Assembly: GCA_013398615.1 (NCBI GenBank)
Contig: VZSR01001477.1
Location: forward strand, 808,556-872,555
From: Brachypodius melanocephalos
Taxonomy: Eukaryota; Chordata; Aves; Passeriformes; Pycnonotidae
Length of the DNA: 64,000 nucleotides
Direction: 5' to 3'
Shown here in pieces: positions 38,434-51,936 of this stretch. The notes beneath the pieces are model-generated. The model was given only the letters and a program-made list of their open reading frames with translations, had not been told where the DNA came from and did not search any database. Both the position numbers and the translations under genes were made by a program. The stretch's first letter is position 1. Every line of letters begins with the position of its first letter.

Positions 38434-38474
38434 CCTTTAAATGAAGGTAAAACATTCCTTTAAATGAAGGTAAA
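38434..38474. repeat. 23-bp tandem duplication
   Basis: CCTTTAAATGAAGGTAAA occurs at 38,434 and again at 38,457, a period of 23 bases and two copies. Confidence 0.9.
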
Positions 38475-38479
38475 GCTGG

Positions 38480-41400
38480 ATCAGCATAAAGTCTGCTAAC
38501 CCTCAGTTTAGAGTTGTAGAAATAGCTGGTGGTATGTCTCCTAAAGTAAGAAGGGGGACACATGTGTGTCTGTTTTTCCACTGAAATACCCTGACTGGAT
38601 ACCTACTGTATGCACATGGCATCTCCACTCAGAGGTTCTTTAAGTGGTGGGTTGTACTATGCACTCATTTGCTGACAGGATAGATGGGAGGAGACATAAT
38701 TCCAAGATGGGGATTAAAGAAAGACTGGACAGGCTAAAGGAGAAGTGAATGGGGTAGGGATTAGGGTAAACATCCATTCTAGCCACAAGTGCTTTAGGGT
38801 TCTGGAATTATTATTTCTTCTCAACCTCTTTGGGGTTTTATTAGGGTCAGGCAGAGCCAGAGGAAACCCCATGCAGTGCAGGTACAATTCAGCAACTTTG
38901 CTAATAAGCCAGAAGTCTTGCCTGAGGCCAAAGCAAGCAGGAATAGACATAGTCAACTGCTTAACAATTTGAAAAAATTAATAGTCTAATCTCTTTTTTG
39001 GTTGAAGAAAACTGGGGCTCTCCAGTGGAAGAGCCTGCATCTCTCTCCAAAGAAGTCCTCACCAAGTTGTCTTCTTCTATGAGGATTGTAGCACTGAAGG
39101 GGATGATGTAGTCCAGCTGTTGTAAACAATAATTCAAAAACATAATGATAATAAGTCCAATGGGACAAATGCATAGAATGCCACAGAAATTAAATTACTC
39201 AATTTGATAAAATTGGTATTGTAAAATATTGTAGAACTCATTTTCAAAGATATCTAAAATCAATCTAAATAACTTAATGGAGAAATATGTCCATTCTGTT
39301 AAAGGTGTATGCTAGTTCAACAGTGACTGTAGCAAGATTTTTCTATAAAGAGAGAAAAAGACTAATTCACATTTAAAATGATCTTTCATCCTTATGACAG
39401 TTCTTGTAACTGCTTAAAATTTCCTGTAGTTTCACCCTTTCTCCCCAAACTAGACAATATTAATATATTTTAGATTCATTTACTGTACATTCCCTCTGGT
39501 CCATATATACATTATAATATTTGCAGGCAGAACATTCTGTTTAACTAGTAATCTAAAGTTTCACAGCTCGCCAAGAAAACTAAGGGGGTTTGAGTGGTGG
39601 AGATTAAAATGAAGAAGAAATTCCAGCACTGTAAATTTTAAAGCTTTACACCTTACAGCTGCCAGCTGTAATCCATAAGGAGACAGTGTTCTTAAGCTCC
39701 CAGGAACTTAGACTGAGACATTTTTTAGCAAATACTTTTGTTGTTCCTTCGGAAAGGGACGAAAAGGGAAGACAGAAGGCCCAAACCCCAGAAGAACCCT
39801 TACATACAGAGTACATTGCATTCATGGGGAGTTATTCCGTCCTTGAGTGTGGAAGGATTGTGGTGATTTGATAAGATCTGTTAAGATTTCACTTTGCTTG
39901 TTATTACAGTTGAAATATAACAGCTGAAATGTTACACAGGCTAAGTCATACTAAGCCTGAGAGGATTTTCACAATGTAACATTTACATAAGATAAGGACA
40001 TGGTGGTTTCTAGTTCTTTTTCACTGAAATACCTTCATCTTACTACTACCATGCTACTTCTATATTAAACCAGCTTTTACTGTAAGATTAAATGTATTTT
40101 TTAAAAATCCATAACAAGACTTATTTTAATAACCCATTTTTCTTAGTAACTTTAATAAATTAGCATCAGACAATATCCAAGATGCAGTTAAGATTCACTT
40201 GCAGAAGTAAAGCAATACTTTCAGCACTGAGAGGTGCTGGGCATCACATTGCTGTGCTGAGACCTTCAAAAAGGAAAACCACATCTTCTGAGTAAATGAG
40301 AGGCCCAACAGTTGCCTCTTTTTCCTCTAACAAAAGAAGGAGCAATGGACAACTATTCTGGGTAGGTCCAGGGAAGCCTGAATTTAAGAAGTTTGGCAAG
40401 GCAAGGGAAAGAAGTGAAAGACAGAGAACAACTCTACCTATCTGTTTATCATGTTTTGTCTGCCTGTGTCTTTGTGGTGAGAGAGAGAAAAAGGGAAGAA
40501 AGAGGCATAAGAAATACAAAAGAATCAGTCAAAGGTCAAATCTCAAGATGAAATAGCCACGAAAGCAGAGCTCAGAGGGAATACTGGAAGATGAGAGGAA
40601 AAAAACCTTCTGAGCAAAACTGAGGGATAGTGTGTTCCTTGCTAGTGGCTATAGCTTATAAAGAAATATCTGAATTCAGAATGAGTTTGTTTTCCTGGTA
40701 AAAATATCCCAGAGAAGTCTCTATAAGATCTAGATACCCAAGGCAAGCAAACTAACCTGGTGTTGTAGCCCTTAAAATTCATTAATCATTGTGATTAAAA
40801 AAGTAATCTTGACAACACTAAATAAGTGCATTAGAAAAGAAAGATGCTTAGTAATCTGTGTATTCAGTAGTTTTGAAAAGTGGTTATTTTTTCAAGTACT
40901 TCTTGATTGGGCCTTTAAATTGCACCTTTGTTGTCAGCTGATCCTGATTTTGTCTGAGGTTTCTTCCATGTCCATTTCTATGGAACATACTTTTTGATTG
41001 GTACTATAAAACACTTCTGCAAAATGAAATAGAAAACAAATACCTTGTGTTATGGAAGAACCTCGTGAAGTCCCTAGACTTAGTTTGCTTTAATTCAGAT
41101 TCACATAGGTAGGTTTAGTGCCAGTCAAGCAGAACTAGAGGTACTTCCTTAAACCATGCTTAAAAGATTATCATATCTTCCTCTGTCACTTTCAATGCAG
41201 CCATCACTTTATGACTTTTCTTCCAGTTAGAAAAGGGAGGCAAGATTCATATGGAAATCTACAGCTATTCTGTGTTTCTTTTGGTCTGAAGTAAGCCACA
41301 GGAAAATGCAAGTAGTAAACGAAAGAGAAAAGAGTGTCTTATGCTTGTGTTAAGCTGCATTTATTTGGTTTGACCCAGGGATAAGCACATGAAATCTAAG

Positions 41401-43375
41401 ATCCAAAGGAAACTTGTCTATATAATTCTGAAGTTTTCTTTTTGGTCCTGAAATCCTATGAACCTAAGTCCCTTCATGGCACTTTGGAGACAGGTCATTA
41501 AAAGAAAACCCCTTTTCACTGGGCATGGAAGGAGTCTTTTCCCTCTTAGCAGTCCATATGGTGTGGCTATAAAAAAGGTGACTCCACCACCAGGAAGCCT
41601 GGCTGTCTAAAGAGCCAGCATTTAGTAAAAAACATTTTCCTTGTAGGCAGTGAACGAACCTGAGAGAAATGTTCTAATGCTGGGATACAATCCTTTCCAG
41701 AAGTCAGATTTTTACACAAATTTCCCATCAGTATCACTCTAAGAGAAGACACACTGCATTTAGTGTGAGCCCTAAAAAGCATGAACCAAAGTATAATTTG
41801 AATCTCCTGTCAAAATCAGCTACTCAGTGAAGAATTATGTCCTGGCAATAGTAAAGAGAAATGTAAGAGAGACACAGATTTCAAAAGACTTGAGGATAGT
41901 TATGCTTTTCACATATTAATCTTTTCTGACACAACAGAGCTATCTTCCCTGCCATCACATTTCGTCATTGAGTTTCAATGGCAGGAAAACTGCATCCAGA
42001 AGAGCTCTTATCCTCTAGCTAAAATCACAGATACAAGGGCTTAAGTTGGAATCTCTTAGACTATAAGTATTTTTCTACTTAAATATTGAGAAAAGCTCCA
42101 GAGAATGCATCACTTTGAAGTAAGTTTGATAAGAAACTATAGATGTTTTTTAGAAAGCATTTTTAACATTTTTAACAAATTTCTGAGGGTTTGGGAAAAT
42201 ATGCTTTTTCTTAAAGTTTGCCAGCCTTGCTAGTTCAGCAAGACCTGTTGAAAATGTTGCTTTAATAAGTGACCACTTCTGCTCAGCTCAGTAAAAAGTC
42301 ATTATTTCTCCATTTATCTTTTCTCTGTCAAATGCAAAATGCTATCAAAATTTAAATGGCTAATTTATTTATAGTTATTATTAATATTACTCTTGCTTGT
42401 TTTGGCTATTATTTACACTGGCTACATAGAGAACTTTTACACTATTGAGATTTATCGTGGGAAAAACTTATGTCAGTTGAAATACCTACAGTACTTTGGG
42501 TGCTGAAGAGCTAGAAGAAGTGTGGTCGAGGAAAAGAGACTGATACACTCTTGCTTTATTCACTCAATACAATTTAAGGGATAATTTTCTCATGTAACAG
42601 GTTCTATGTATTTTTCAAATGCAGCCTTATTCAAAATATTTTCAATTTGTCAGTAACTATGCTTCTGTCTCCTTTGTTTGATCTTATATAGCTGCATTTC
42701 AGAAGTGACCCTGTTAATAATTTTTAATCTTTTCATAGAAGGATATAAAAATTGCTATATATACATTCTAAAGAAGTTCAGAGTGACATGCTGAAAAGAC
42801 AGGTGACTGGAAAGAATAGCTTCACAGCTGGCCCACTTTTATTAGTATATTAATATCTCTTACTTTATTCAAATGAAGGATATTGTCACGCTAAGTGCTT
42901 TTAATTTTCATTGCTAATGTTTAATTTTCACTGTTAATATTTCTTCAATAGGTTTTCCAGGGTCATGCATTTTCTCTTGTCCTACAGCTTGTGTCAGTCA
43001 CCAGATAAACTTGCAGGTTACCACAATATCCTGGACATGAAAATAGCCTTAGTGCATTACTTCTTTCCAATGCTGCTGACCTGGCATGGGTAGTTTAGGA
43101 GAGTATGTCTTTGAAAAAAATTGTTCTTTCTTTGGCTTCTTTTCCTTTTCTCAACACCATAGTGATCTGTCAGGTTTATAACCGTATTGCACATGGATGC
43201 CTCCCCCTCCTTGGTGTTTCATCATGTATCATTTCCAAATGCTCTGGAAGTGCTCACTAAAGCTGAACAATATTCCTTTCTTGAATACTTCTTGCATGCG
43301 GGTTCTAAAGCTGCACATATTTAATATGGATGCTCGAATGCTTTAGCACATCTCCCTCTCTTTTTCCTCTTTCAG
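38480..43375. other. AT-rich interval, no supported gene
   Basis: No recognised transposon, RNA gene or coding region. A 152-codon minus-strand open frame at 38,351-37,893, just left of this interval, also lacks any recognisable motif. Confidence 0.4.
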
Positions 43376-43577
43376 TTCACCTGTGGCCCAAGATATCTTT
43401 TTCAACACATTTTTGTTGGGGCTCATTACACTGGCACTTGTATTTTTATGGAAGTTTTCCTTTGATGTTGACTGTGAGAAAAGTAGATTTCCTAATGAAA
43501 TGTACATCAAAGAGTTTGTTCACTCTTTCATGGATGTTCTTTGGAGGGAAATGGGGGAGAGACATCTTGAAAATTAA
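43376..43577 (+). other. Candidate terminal exon with a membrane-like segment
   Basis: A long pyrimidine tract (CTCCCTCTCTTTTTCCTCTTTCAG) leads to one base and 66 codons ending TAA. The peptide starts SPVAQDIFFN, has a hydrophobic stretch FNTFLLGLITLALVFLWKF, and finishes with a charged tail (DVLWREMGERHLEN). AATAAA hexamers lie at 44,107 and 44,127. A second frame over the same DNA is open for 265 codons, so frame choice is uncertain. T-rich DNA readily encodes false membrane segments. Confidence 0.3.
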
Positions 43578-43846
43578 ATTTAAATTAGTCCTGAAAATGC
43601 GTAAGCTGCAAACTGCTCATCTCAGTAAAAGTCCTAGCCAATGGAAAATGGAAAAGGCAAGCTGGAAGAGAAAGCCAGGTTCAGCCCATGTGAGTGGGAA
43701 GATGGAAGGGGTTAGTCAGGCCCTTCCAGAGCCAAGAGCTTTAAGAGATTTTCGCACCCACTGTCATCACTCTTCCCTCTCCCCACTCCCTCCAGCTATC
43801 CTTAAACTTTTTTTTTTCCTTGTGCTCTTTTCACTGCCACTTTTTC

Positions 43847-43863
43847 TTTTTTTTTTTTTTTTT
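43847..43863. repeat. Poly(T) run (17 bases)
   Basis: T17 within a pyrimidine-rich region (43,780-43,865). It explains the phenylalanine run in the 265-codon open frame. Confidence 0.9.
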
Positions 43864-44139
43864 CTGGAGCAGCAGAAGCCAGCAAGCCTTAGCCATATTT
43901 GCCCCTTGTGGTCACGCTTGCTCTGCCTTGGCCCCACCATCATGCACCATCACTCCTGTGGAGCACTGACCCTCCACAGCTCACCTGTGCTTCCAGCTGC
44001 CTTTCTTCAGTCTCCCCTTCCTCCCTTTCTGTTTGCCCTGCGCTGCATTTTCACTCAACATCTTGTTCTCATTGACACAAGCTCTTCTTTACGTTTCCCC
44101 TGGCAAAATAAAGGATTCACTGAGTGAATAAAAATTATA

Positions 44140-46689
44140 CCCGAATGCATGTTCTTGAGAGACAGTGAGAGGATAAAAAGTAAAGAACAAGGAAAGCTAC
44201 AACAAGGTCTGATAGAAACAAAGGTACCCACTAAATCCTTTTCAGACTTCACTAAGCTAGTGTGTGCAAGGGAAAGAGAGACATGGAAATAATTCAAACT
44301 GGGAAACAATAGGAGAAGAACCTTTATATGAGAGGAAAAATTCAGCATTTTTTTGTCACAGACTGGTTTATAATACTACATGGAGGACTGAATCCTGAAT
44401 TTACATTGAAGGAACATAAATTTAAAGGAATATTATTAAAGGCCTATGAATATGGGAAAAGGGAACATGATAAGGTCATTATTCACCTGGAAGAATAATG
44501 TCTTTAATATTTTGCTATTAGTCTCTGACCTAGTATGTAACACATTATAGAAAAAAAATCTTATAATAATTCCAGATAAAGAGATTCAATAGCAATTTTT
44601 TTGCAGGAATGTAAATATTATAGCTGAAATATAACTTTAAAAGGAAAGTGGAGAAATGGGCAGATGATTTAGATCAACTGTTTTGCTTTATAGATAATTG
44701 TATTGATTACTCAATTGAAAGTGAGATGCCTGATTATTTTGTTATGTTAAAATGTAAGTGCTTCATAAATCTAGGGAGTGAATCATGGTGATGACAGAGT
44801 CCCAAAATCATAGACTGAGAGACTTGCTAAATACTTGTAAAAGTTGCTTTTTTTGTGTATCTGCATTAAGTATTAAAAAACAGTTGTATCACATCTTGCA
44901 GCAAATAACTTCAGTGAGAACTAGAAATACCTTTATTATCACACATGGAAATTAAAGCTCTTCCATTTTAAATCTGCTTAAATTAAAGTGGGAAGTTCCA
45001 TAGAACAAGTTGGACAGTCTGACTGTAGAGAATGTCTGTAATATAGAGATGCAAATCTTGTGCCATGTTGGTAATTGTGTTCAGTTTTGTTTGCAGAAAG
45101 TTGCCCTGGTAGTGATAACTACTCATCTTGGCTAAGAGGCTAAGGCACTTAATCAGTCTCCTGACTTCCATGTGGACCTGGAGTGCCATTGGGAGATAGG
45201 AAAGGGACCTTGCTGAGGAAAGGGACCAAGCTGACACCGGCTGAGCTGTGGTTTTGAAACAAAGAGGTTTTGTTGCTTTGGGGTACTGACATATGATAAA
45301 AACCCTATTTGTAGTGACAGTAGCATCAGAACAAAGAAAGAAATAGTGTATAATGGAAACCTCAGGTCATATGCTCATCTATCCCAACATCTGTAAAGGA
45401 AGAGCTTTCTCTGAAATGCAGGTGGTCCACAAAGAGGGGCATATAAAATGCCTAAATCAAAATACAAGCTTCAGATAATGGCTGAAATAGGTCCCCAGAG
45501 GATCTCCCTTCCTCGAACCACCTCTGTACATGACAGCCTGTAAAAGGGAGGAAAGAAACACAGATAATGTTACAATATTAGTTGTAAGAGCCAGTGGATG
45601 AGACTGCTTCAGACCTACTGTTGTTTTAGGGGAATCCAACATTAAACGATGCTAGCAATGGCACAGATGAATCTTATAAAACACATTTAACTATTAAAGG
45701 TCTTGACACAAAGGTGAAGTAATTCCAGCTGTCCTACTGGACCACATAAAAGTGATATATGATGTCTAACTAAGACATTCATACCAGGTGCAGGTGACAG
45801 ATGCAACCAGCATGATGGCAGATCAAGAGTTCTTGTAAATCTCACCAGGAGAGGCCATTTATTAAGGGCTTCAGCATCTCCAGCTGTTTCACATCAGCAG
45901 ATCTGACTGAATTTCTCTGTTAATCGACCTTACAAAGTTTCTATGATTATCCTAGTCCTTATTCTAAATTTTTGGTCGTGGATGATGAGCTACAGGAAAC
46001 ATAGTTGAAAAGTTCCTTGATACACAGACCTTATTTCCAGCCCCATTTTGGTTCCTATCTGGCTGTATTCAGACATTTCCTGAGCAAGCCTTTTCCAGCT
46101 GAGGAGCAGAACACAGCACGGATATTTTGAACAACAGCAGGAAAGTGTATGTGGGACTGCTTTTTATGTCACTTTTCACATGCAATAGTGATCTTGGAGA
46201 GCAAGAAGCTGAACTTAAATAAACTGCATGAATCGTCCCTTTCTGAACATGTGGAGAGTAGACTGAGGCATTAATTCACATCTTCCCCAGTGAAGTTATT
46301 GTACAGTCTGTGAAGGCCATGGGCTGCATTAGTTGCCCTGTGTTACTCTGCAATGACTTCCTCAGAGCCCCTAGAGAATGAGTTCCCTCTGAACTGAGCC
46401 TGACCTAGATATCCGCTCCAGTGTCATTACAGACATCTTAAGACATTACAAATTACTGATAATCCTAGACAAATTAAGTAAAGCAACTGAGCTAGCATAA
46501 ATTGTGCAGCTGGAGTGAAAACTTAGTTTCTCAAATGATATTCATGTTATTGTTATACCCATTATCTGATTATTACAGATGACACTATTTATATATAATG
46601 AAACAAATGTGCTTTTTCTCAGTGTCCAAGCTTGTTCTGTGTTTTCAGCTAAAATCCTTAGTTATGGGAGTAACCACAAAGTGACAAGT
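44140..46689. other. AT-rich interval, no supported gene
   Basis: No recognised repeat or gene; short open frames only. Confidence 0.4.
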
Positions 46690-47405
46690 GCTGACCTGGG
46701 GTCTGTACAGGCTGGGGGATGAGCAGATTGAGAACAGCCCTGCCCAAAAGGACTTGGGAATGCCGGTGGATGAGAGGCTGGACATGACCCAGCAATGTGC
46801 ACTCACAGCCCAGAGAGCCAAACGTGTCCTGGGCTGCATCCAAAGCAGCGTGGGCAGCAGAGGAGGGAGGGGATTCTGCCCCTCTGCTCTGCTCCTGTCA
46901 GACCCCGCCTGCAGGGCTGCATCAGCTCTGGGGACCCAGCACAGGAAGGACATGGACCTGCTGGAGTGGATCCAGAGGAGTCTACCAAGATGGTTGGAGG
47001 GATGCAGCACCTCTCCTATGAGGAAGGGCTGACACAACTGGGATTGTTCAGGCTGGAGAAGAGAAGACTTTGGAGTGACCTAATTGTGGCCTCCAGAAGA
47101 ATTCTAGTACCAGAAGGGAGCCTACAGTAAATATGGAGAGAGAATTTTTACATGAGCCTGTAGTCATAGGACAAGGGGAAATGGCTTCAAACTGAAAGAG
47201 ATTATGTTTAGATTAGATGTTAGGAAGAAATTCTTGACTGTGAGCATGGTGAACCAATGGAACAGGTTGCCCGGAGAAGTTGTGGATGTCCCATCTCTGG
47301 AAGTGTGCAAAGCCATGTGGCATGGAGCCCATGGTAGAAGGATTGGAATGAGGTGATCTTTAAGATCACTTCCAACTCTAGCTTGTCTGTGATTCTATGA
47401 CTCTA
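46690..47405 (+). mobile_element. CR1 LINE 3' portion, plus strand
   Basis: Covers the C-terminal end of the CR1 reverse-transcriptase protein and the 3' untranslated region. Recognisable are the blocks encoding LTWGLYRLGDEQIENSPAQK, then DMTQQCALTAQRAKRVLGC, and GCSTSPMRKGTQLG..EKRRLWSDLIV in a shifted frame. The element ends with the CR1 tail GATTCTATGACTCTA. It is 5'-truncated, frame-shifted near 47,000 and non-functional. Less diverged than the copy at 4.8 kb. Confidence 0.92.
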
Positions 47406-48004
47406 CTCTGGACAGTGCAGACTGCCTGATGTGAGTGGCACAACTTGATACTGCAGTGACTCTGGCACACCAGGGCCAGTCATGGCTGGATTATGCCAGC
47501 TGCAGACCACAAGATTCATCAGGCACAGGCCTGACATGGTAACTCCACAGGACTACAGCAAACAATTTGAAGGGTCTAGTGAAAATGACATAGCAAAGAA
47601 TCAGTAAATGGGGCTTTGGAGGCAGCAAGGACTCATTGAATCCCCTGAAAATCAGTTCTTTATCTACACTGAAGTAGCTCCACTGACTGCTAAAAAATAA
47701 AGGTTAGAAAACTAAGTTGCCTGTCTAAGGAATACAAATTGATATTCTTATTTATTTGGAGTTTTTGAAGAAGAGTAAAAGTGAGTATGTTTTTTATATA
47801 TGTAAGGCTGTAACACGAAAAATAGAAAATCAACTGAGGTGTAAAACTGGTCCATTACTTAATGTTATTCTAACCTCCTCTGAGACTCGTGGTTCCTGAC
47901 TAAGGATTTGTTTATAAGCTGGTGATACTTTGCTCTCAATGCTAGTTCAGTATCTGAGCTATTTAAATTAAAGATAGCTTCCCTATCTCAACATTATATT
48001 GCAG
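47406..48004. other. Interval without recognised gene
   Basis: AT-rich, no transposon hallmark. Ends with an acceptor-like ACATTATATTGCAG. Confidence 0.4.
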
Positions 48005-48057
48005 TCCTATGCATGATGCCAGTGTAGATGTATACACCTCGGATCTCCAACATTCAG
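48005..48057 (+). other. Short exon-like block
   Basis: Acceptor CCTATCTCAACATTATATTGCAG and donor CAG|GTCAGT bracket 53 bases: one base, 17 codons (PMHDASVDVYTSDLQHS), one base. Splice context is good at both ends but the open run is very short. No partner exon assigned. Confidence 0.22.
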
Positions 48058-48782
48058 GTCAGTTATGGTTTGTCAAGAAACTGTTAGAAGAGAATTCACA
48101 GGGAAAGAACTGTCTTAAAAATGTCTTCTTTCATTTCTGTTTTTTCTTGCACAAAGGGCAGTCTCGTATTTTCAGTCTGCATAGCCTCAGGCAATTCACA
48201 CAGTATGGAATAATACTATTCTATTGAGAAATGAATTACAGTGAAAGGTATTGGAGAGCTCTGTAACCTCAGAGAGCATCAGAAAGTCAGCGTTTCACAG
48301 AGGTGTTGCAAAACTCTCCTTCAGCTAGGGGTCACAGTAATACCTCTGTGAGGAAACCGACCTATTACTGACTACTTTCCAATTTGTTCAGGAAGGACAC
48401 AGGCCCCGAATCATACATACTGAAACCTTGAGAATGGATTTAAGCATGTCAAGATCCATTACCTGCATATTTTCTAGCCATATTTGTAGCTGTCCCATTT
48501 ATGTGTTAGCTTAAAGTCTCTTTGCTCTTGGGACACTTTGCCCTCCTTCCTTTTTCAGTGACTTGAACATCTGTAGCTAGGGCAAAGGAGAGGCTGCTGC
48601 TAAGCAGTAGTTTTGTGCATCTACTGATTTCGCCCAGTTAGAAACAGGATCATCAGGAAATCAAATGTGTGTTGAAAGCCTAACAGAAATTTGTAGATCT
48701 GGTATGGAAACTGCCCAGTCTGAGCATTCATTAAGACTTTCTGGCAGTCTGGGACTGAAGCCTCTCCACAGCTCCCATGAGC

Positions 48783-49221
48783 TGTGCCCTGCACACCCCA
48801 CTCACAGTCACACCAGGTTTCCTGACTGGTTTAACCCCAGGGTTCTCATAGCAAAGTCTGAGATGTCTCATTCCATAAAGCCATTTATTCACAGCACAGC
48901 AACACAAAAACAGCCTGGGCTGGTGCCTCCAAGGAGAAACCCCCAACAAAGGAACCCCTGGGCTTTTATACCCTCACAGACTACTCAGATACAAGTCTCA
49001 CTTCTCCTCCTGAGGTCTCCCTTCTTGCTGTGTCTCCCAGTGTCCATCCACCTGGCTGGCACCACCTTCTTTGTGCCATTTGTTAACCAAAAGGTTGGCA
49101 GTTCATGGCCTCTTGTCTCAGGCTTCCTCCCAGAGCTAAACCTGCATGTCAATCTGCAGCTTGCAAACAGAGCTACCTGCAGCAGATATATTCCTCAACA
49201 GACCATCCCTTCAGGCTGACA
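48783..49221 (-). mobile_element. Solo endogenous retrovirus LTR, minus strand
   Basis: Read on the minus strand it begins TGTCAGCCTGAAGGGATGGT and ends near CA at 48,783. It carries TATAAAAGCC (48,970-48,961) followed about 80 bases later by AATAAA (48,889-48,884), the U3-R arrangement of a retroviral LTR. A 184-codon plus-strand open frame across it (48,665-49,219) is therefore a shadow. No internal retroviral genes flank it. The left edge is approximate, and I saw no clear target-site duplication. It is unrelated to the LTR pair at 34.6 and 51.9 kb. Confidence 0.6.
48961..48970 (-). promoter_or_regulatory. TATA box of the minus-strand LTR
   Basis: TATAAAAGCC on the minus strand, correctly placed upstream of the AATAAA at 48,889-48,884. 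Confidence 0.5.
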
Positions 49222-51936
49222 ACTAAGGTATTGCCACCAAAATCGGCTCGAAATCAGCTTGGGCAAAAAATCATTATGTGATCCTCTGTGACTGCTGCAG
49301 ACCCTATGCAGCTTAGTGAGGAGCTGCTTCAGCCAGTTTCATTCTAGGAAGGCAGATAACTCTGTATAGCTCTCTTCTAGATGACTTGCAGCATTTCACT
49401 GTCCCTGGCCAGTACACCTTAGCCTTGATAGAGCTCTCTGTGATGCTTTTTTATTTCTTATAACTAGTCTCTAGGGTACACCATAAATTTTCACAGAATT
49501 ATTCTATCTCTTTTTCATTTGCTTTTCTTCCTTGTCCCTGCTTCCCAAAGCCCAATGATTAGCATTTTGAATGTATTCCTTTACACACCTTAGTTTGCAC
49601 ATAACTGGCTTTAGCCTGCATTTCTTACTTGCAGCCTTCTGAAGTCACACTGATGACAACCAATTCACAATACAATGAAATATAATAAATCAATAACATT
49701 CTTATTTAATTGACAATTGTTTTGGTTGGCACCACATAAAGGCTTAATCCAGTGATAAAGTTTGATTCATTGTTCCTGCCCCTGATCTCCACCATTAATT
49801 TGATAGGGACTTCTACTGTAGAGTCTTCATTGAGAACTTCTTTGGGCAAGTGTACAAATTGAGGTGTCTTGCAGTGATGAGGCCTTATTCTCATTTTTGC
49901 TCAGTCACATACTCTCTTCTCCTCTGTCTGTGGGCACCTGAGGTGGATTTATATTTTGAGCAATTATTTTTATGTCTTGGATGCAAAATATCTGCCTAGT
50001 AATCACCTGCAGATGAACATGGAAAGTCTCTGACCCGTTAGATTATTGTCTATCATCACCTACAGCCATTTCCTCTGTCAGGACTGCTAGATTCATTCCC
50101 TTTCCCAGCTCTCTAAGAATGCCACTGGAAAAAAACAGTGACACTCTTCTCTCAATAGTCAGATTTGTCAATATAGGAATACTTGGTAAAGTTTTTGTTT
50201 TGTTGTGTTTTTTAAAGTACATTTTTAGAACTATCTCTGATCAAATCACCATAGGGTTCCTTGTCTTCAAAGCGCAAGTGTGTCTCTCACTATCCATGCT
50301 AGTGCCAAGTCAGAGTGGCTGCAGTGGAGGACAGTAGGGATGTGTTGTAGCAGCAGCTCAGAAGCTTCTTTTGGTCCATAATGCAAGGCTCAGCAGTCCT
50401 GCGCTCTGTCCTCAGCTGTAACACTACTTGGGCCTGCAGGTGTCCATCCTCAAGCCCCAGAACAGACACTCATACCTGTCTGCCTGCTTATTTCCTTCCC
50501 AGACTTATCCTAACTGGCATCTTCTGTGTCTCTTAGTGCACAGGAAGGTTGCTCCCATGGAGGATGGTGCACAGCTCTGGCACCTCCTGTGAGAAACTTG
50601 TAGCCCAGCTGAGGACAAAGTCCTGACAAGGAACTCTCTCAAACAGCAGAGTCCTTATTGAAAGTATAAATACCCTGAAGTGGCAGTTCATGTTGTTGCT
50701 CCATGCCAAGGACAGAAAGATCCTTTTCCTCCACCCTCCATTACAGGACCCAAGAGCCAAATACCCTCACTGAACAGACTGTCTCTCGCTCTCCAGATGT
50801 TCGCCCACTCCTGGGCAGTGACATAGGAAAATGTTTCATGGAGCAGGAAGTTTAGTGGTTCCTGCACATTCCTGAAAGCTTTTAATGAGGCTGAGGCTCA
50901 TTAAAACACACCCAGCTCTCACACCATGGGAGCTGAAGTAAGGGCATAAAATACCAGATTAGTGTTACTGCAAGTGGGAGGATACACCAAGCCTGGTCTG
51001 GAAAACCAGGAAAATCATTCTGGCACTACAACACTTAAGAAGTCTTCTGAAGCCCCACTTGGCTGCACAATCTGAAGAGAGAGAAGTGTGATGGAGGACA
51101 TAAGTAGGCAGTAATATGTCAGCGAGACAGCCTGGCTGTCTGTCTCTTTCTTATGCACAAAGCCTGATATTTCTTTATTCTCCCTCTTCCATCACATCAC
51201 TGCCACCACCTTCAGCGGATGACCACTAAAGCCTGCAAATCATTCACTGTGATCTGAGTCCATGCCCCTTCTTATTTGAACTGATTGCTCTCCTTCTGTT
51301 GTCTAGTCAACAAGTGCAGAGGGCAGCATGAAAATCAAAGGGTTTGTTCAGATGCTGCTTCCTGGATGAAAATGTTCAGAATACGGGTATCAGTTCACAG
51401 ATCTTGTCCAGAGGATGGACTTCAAGGGGAGTGGATAAGCAGACTAAATTCTATATTGACTAGGAGGTTCAAAGAGTCTAAAATGTAGACTTGTGTTATT
51501 TATAAACTGTTCCACATAGGATTCCCTCTTAGGCCTGCCCTGGACCTATCTCCATGACTCAGATAGAGGACTATGGATAAGGACAGAAGATACTGGGTTC
51601 TGCAATAAGGGAGAGACCTGAGAACTTTCACAGTGGCACATGATCCCTCTGTGATAAAATGTGATTTACTGCACATTTCACTGAGAATGATCAGGTGTTC
51701 CTGGCACAAGAGGTTAATGATCAACTAAAACTGGAAATATTTTCCCTTTACAACCACCTTTTCCTGTTCTTCCTACAGCGCCTGCAGTACCTCCTCCATG
51801 TGCTGATGCAGTACACCTCAGCTGTCTGCTTGTCTCCCTAGATTTTCACCATCCTGCACCTACAGGAGCAGCCAAATATAGCACATTGCTGCAGGTCTGT
51901 CCAAACCAAGGGGGCCACACTGCACTGATGGGGTGT
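49222..51936. other. Interval without recognised gene
   Basis: Moderately AT-rich, with short open frames on both strands. Positions 50,340-51,300 are less AT-rich. No transposon or gene recognised. Confidence 0.4.

Noticed and set aside
43330..44127. 265-codon plus-strand open frame as a gene
   Set aside because: Runs through a poly(T)/pyrimidine tract and a GC-rich tail that lower stop density, starts upstream of a splice acceptor, and shows no domain. Kept only as a remark on the overlapping exon candidate.
48665..49219. 184-codon plus-strand open frame
   Set aside because: It lies across a minus-strand LTR with TATA and AATAAA motifs and has no protein motif.
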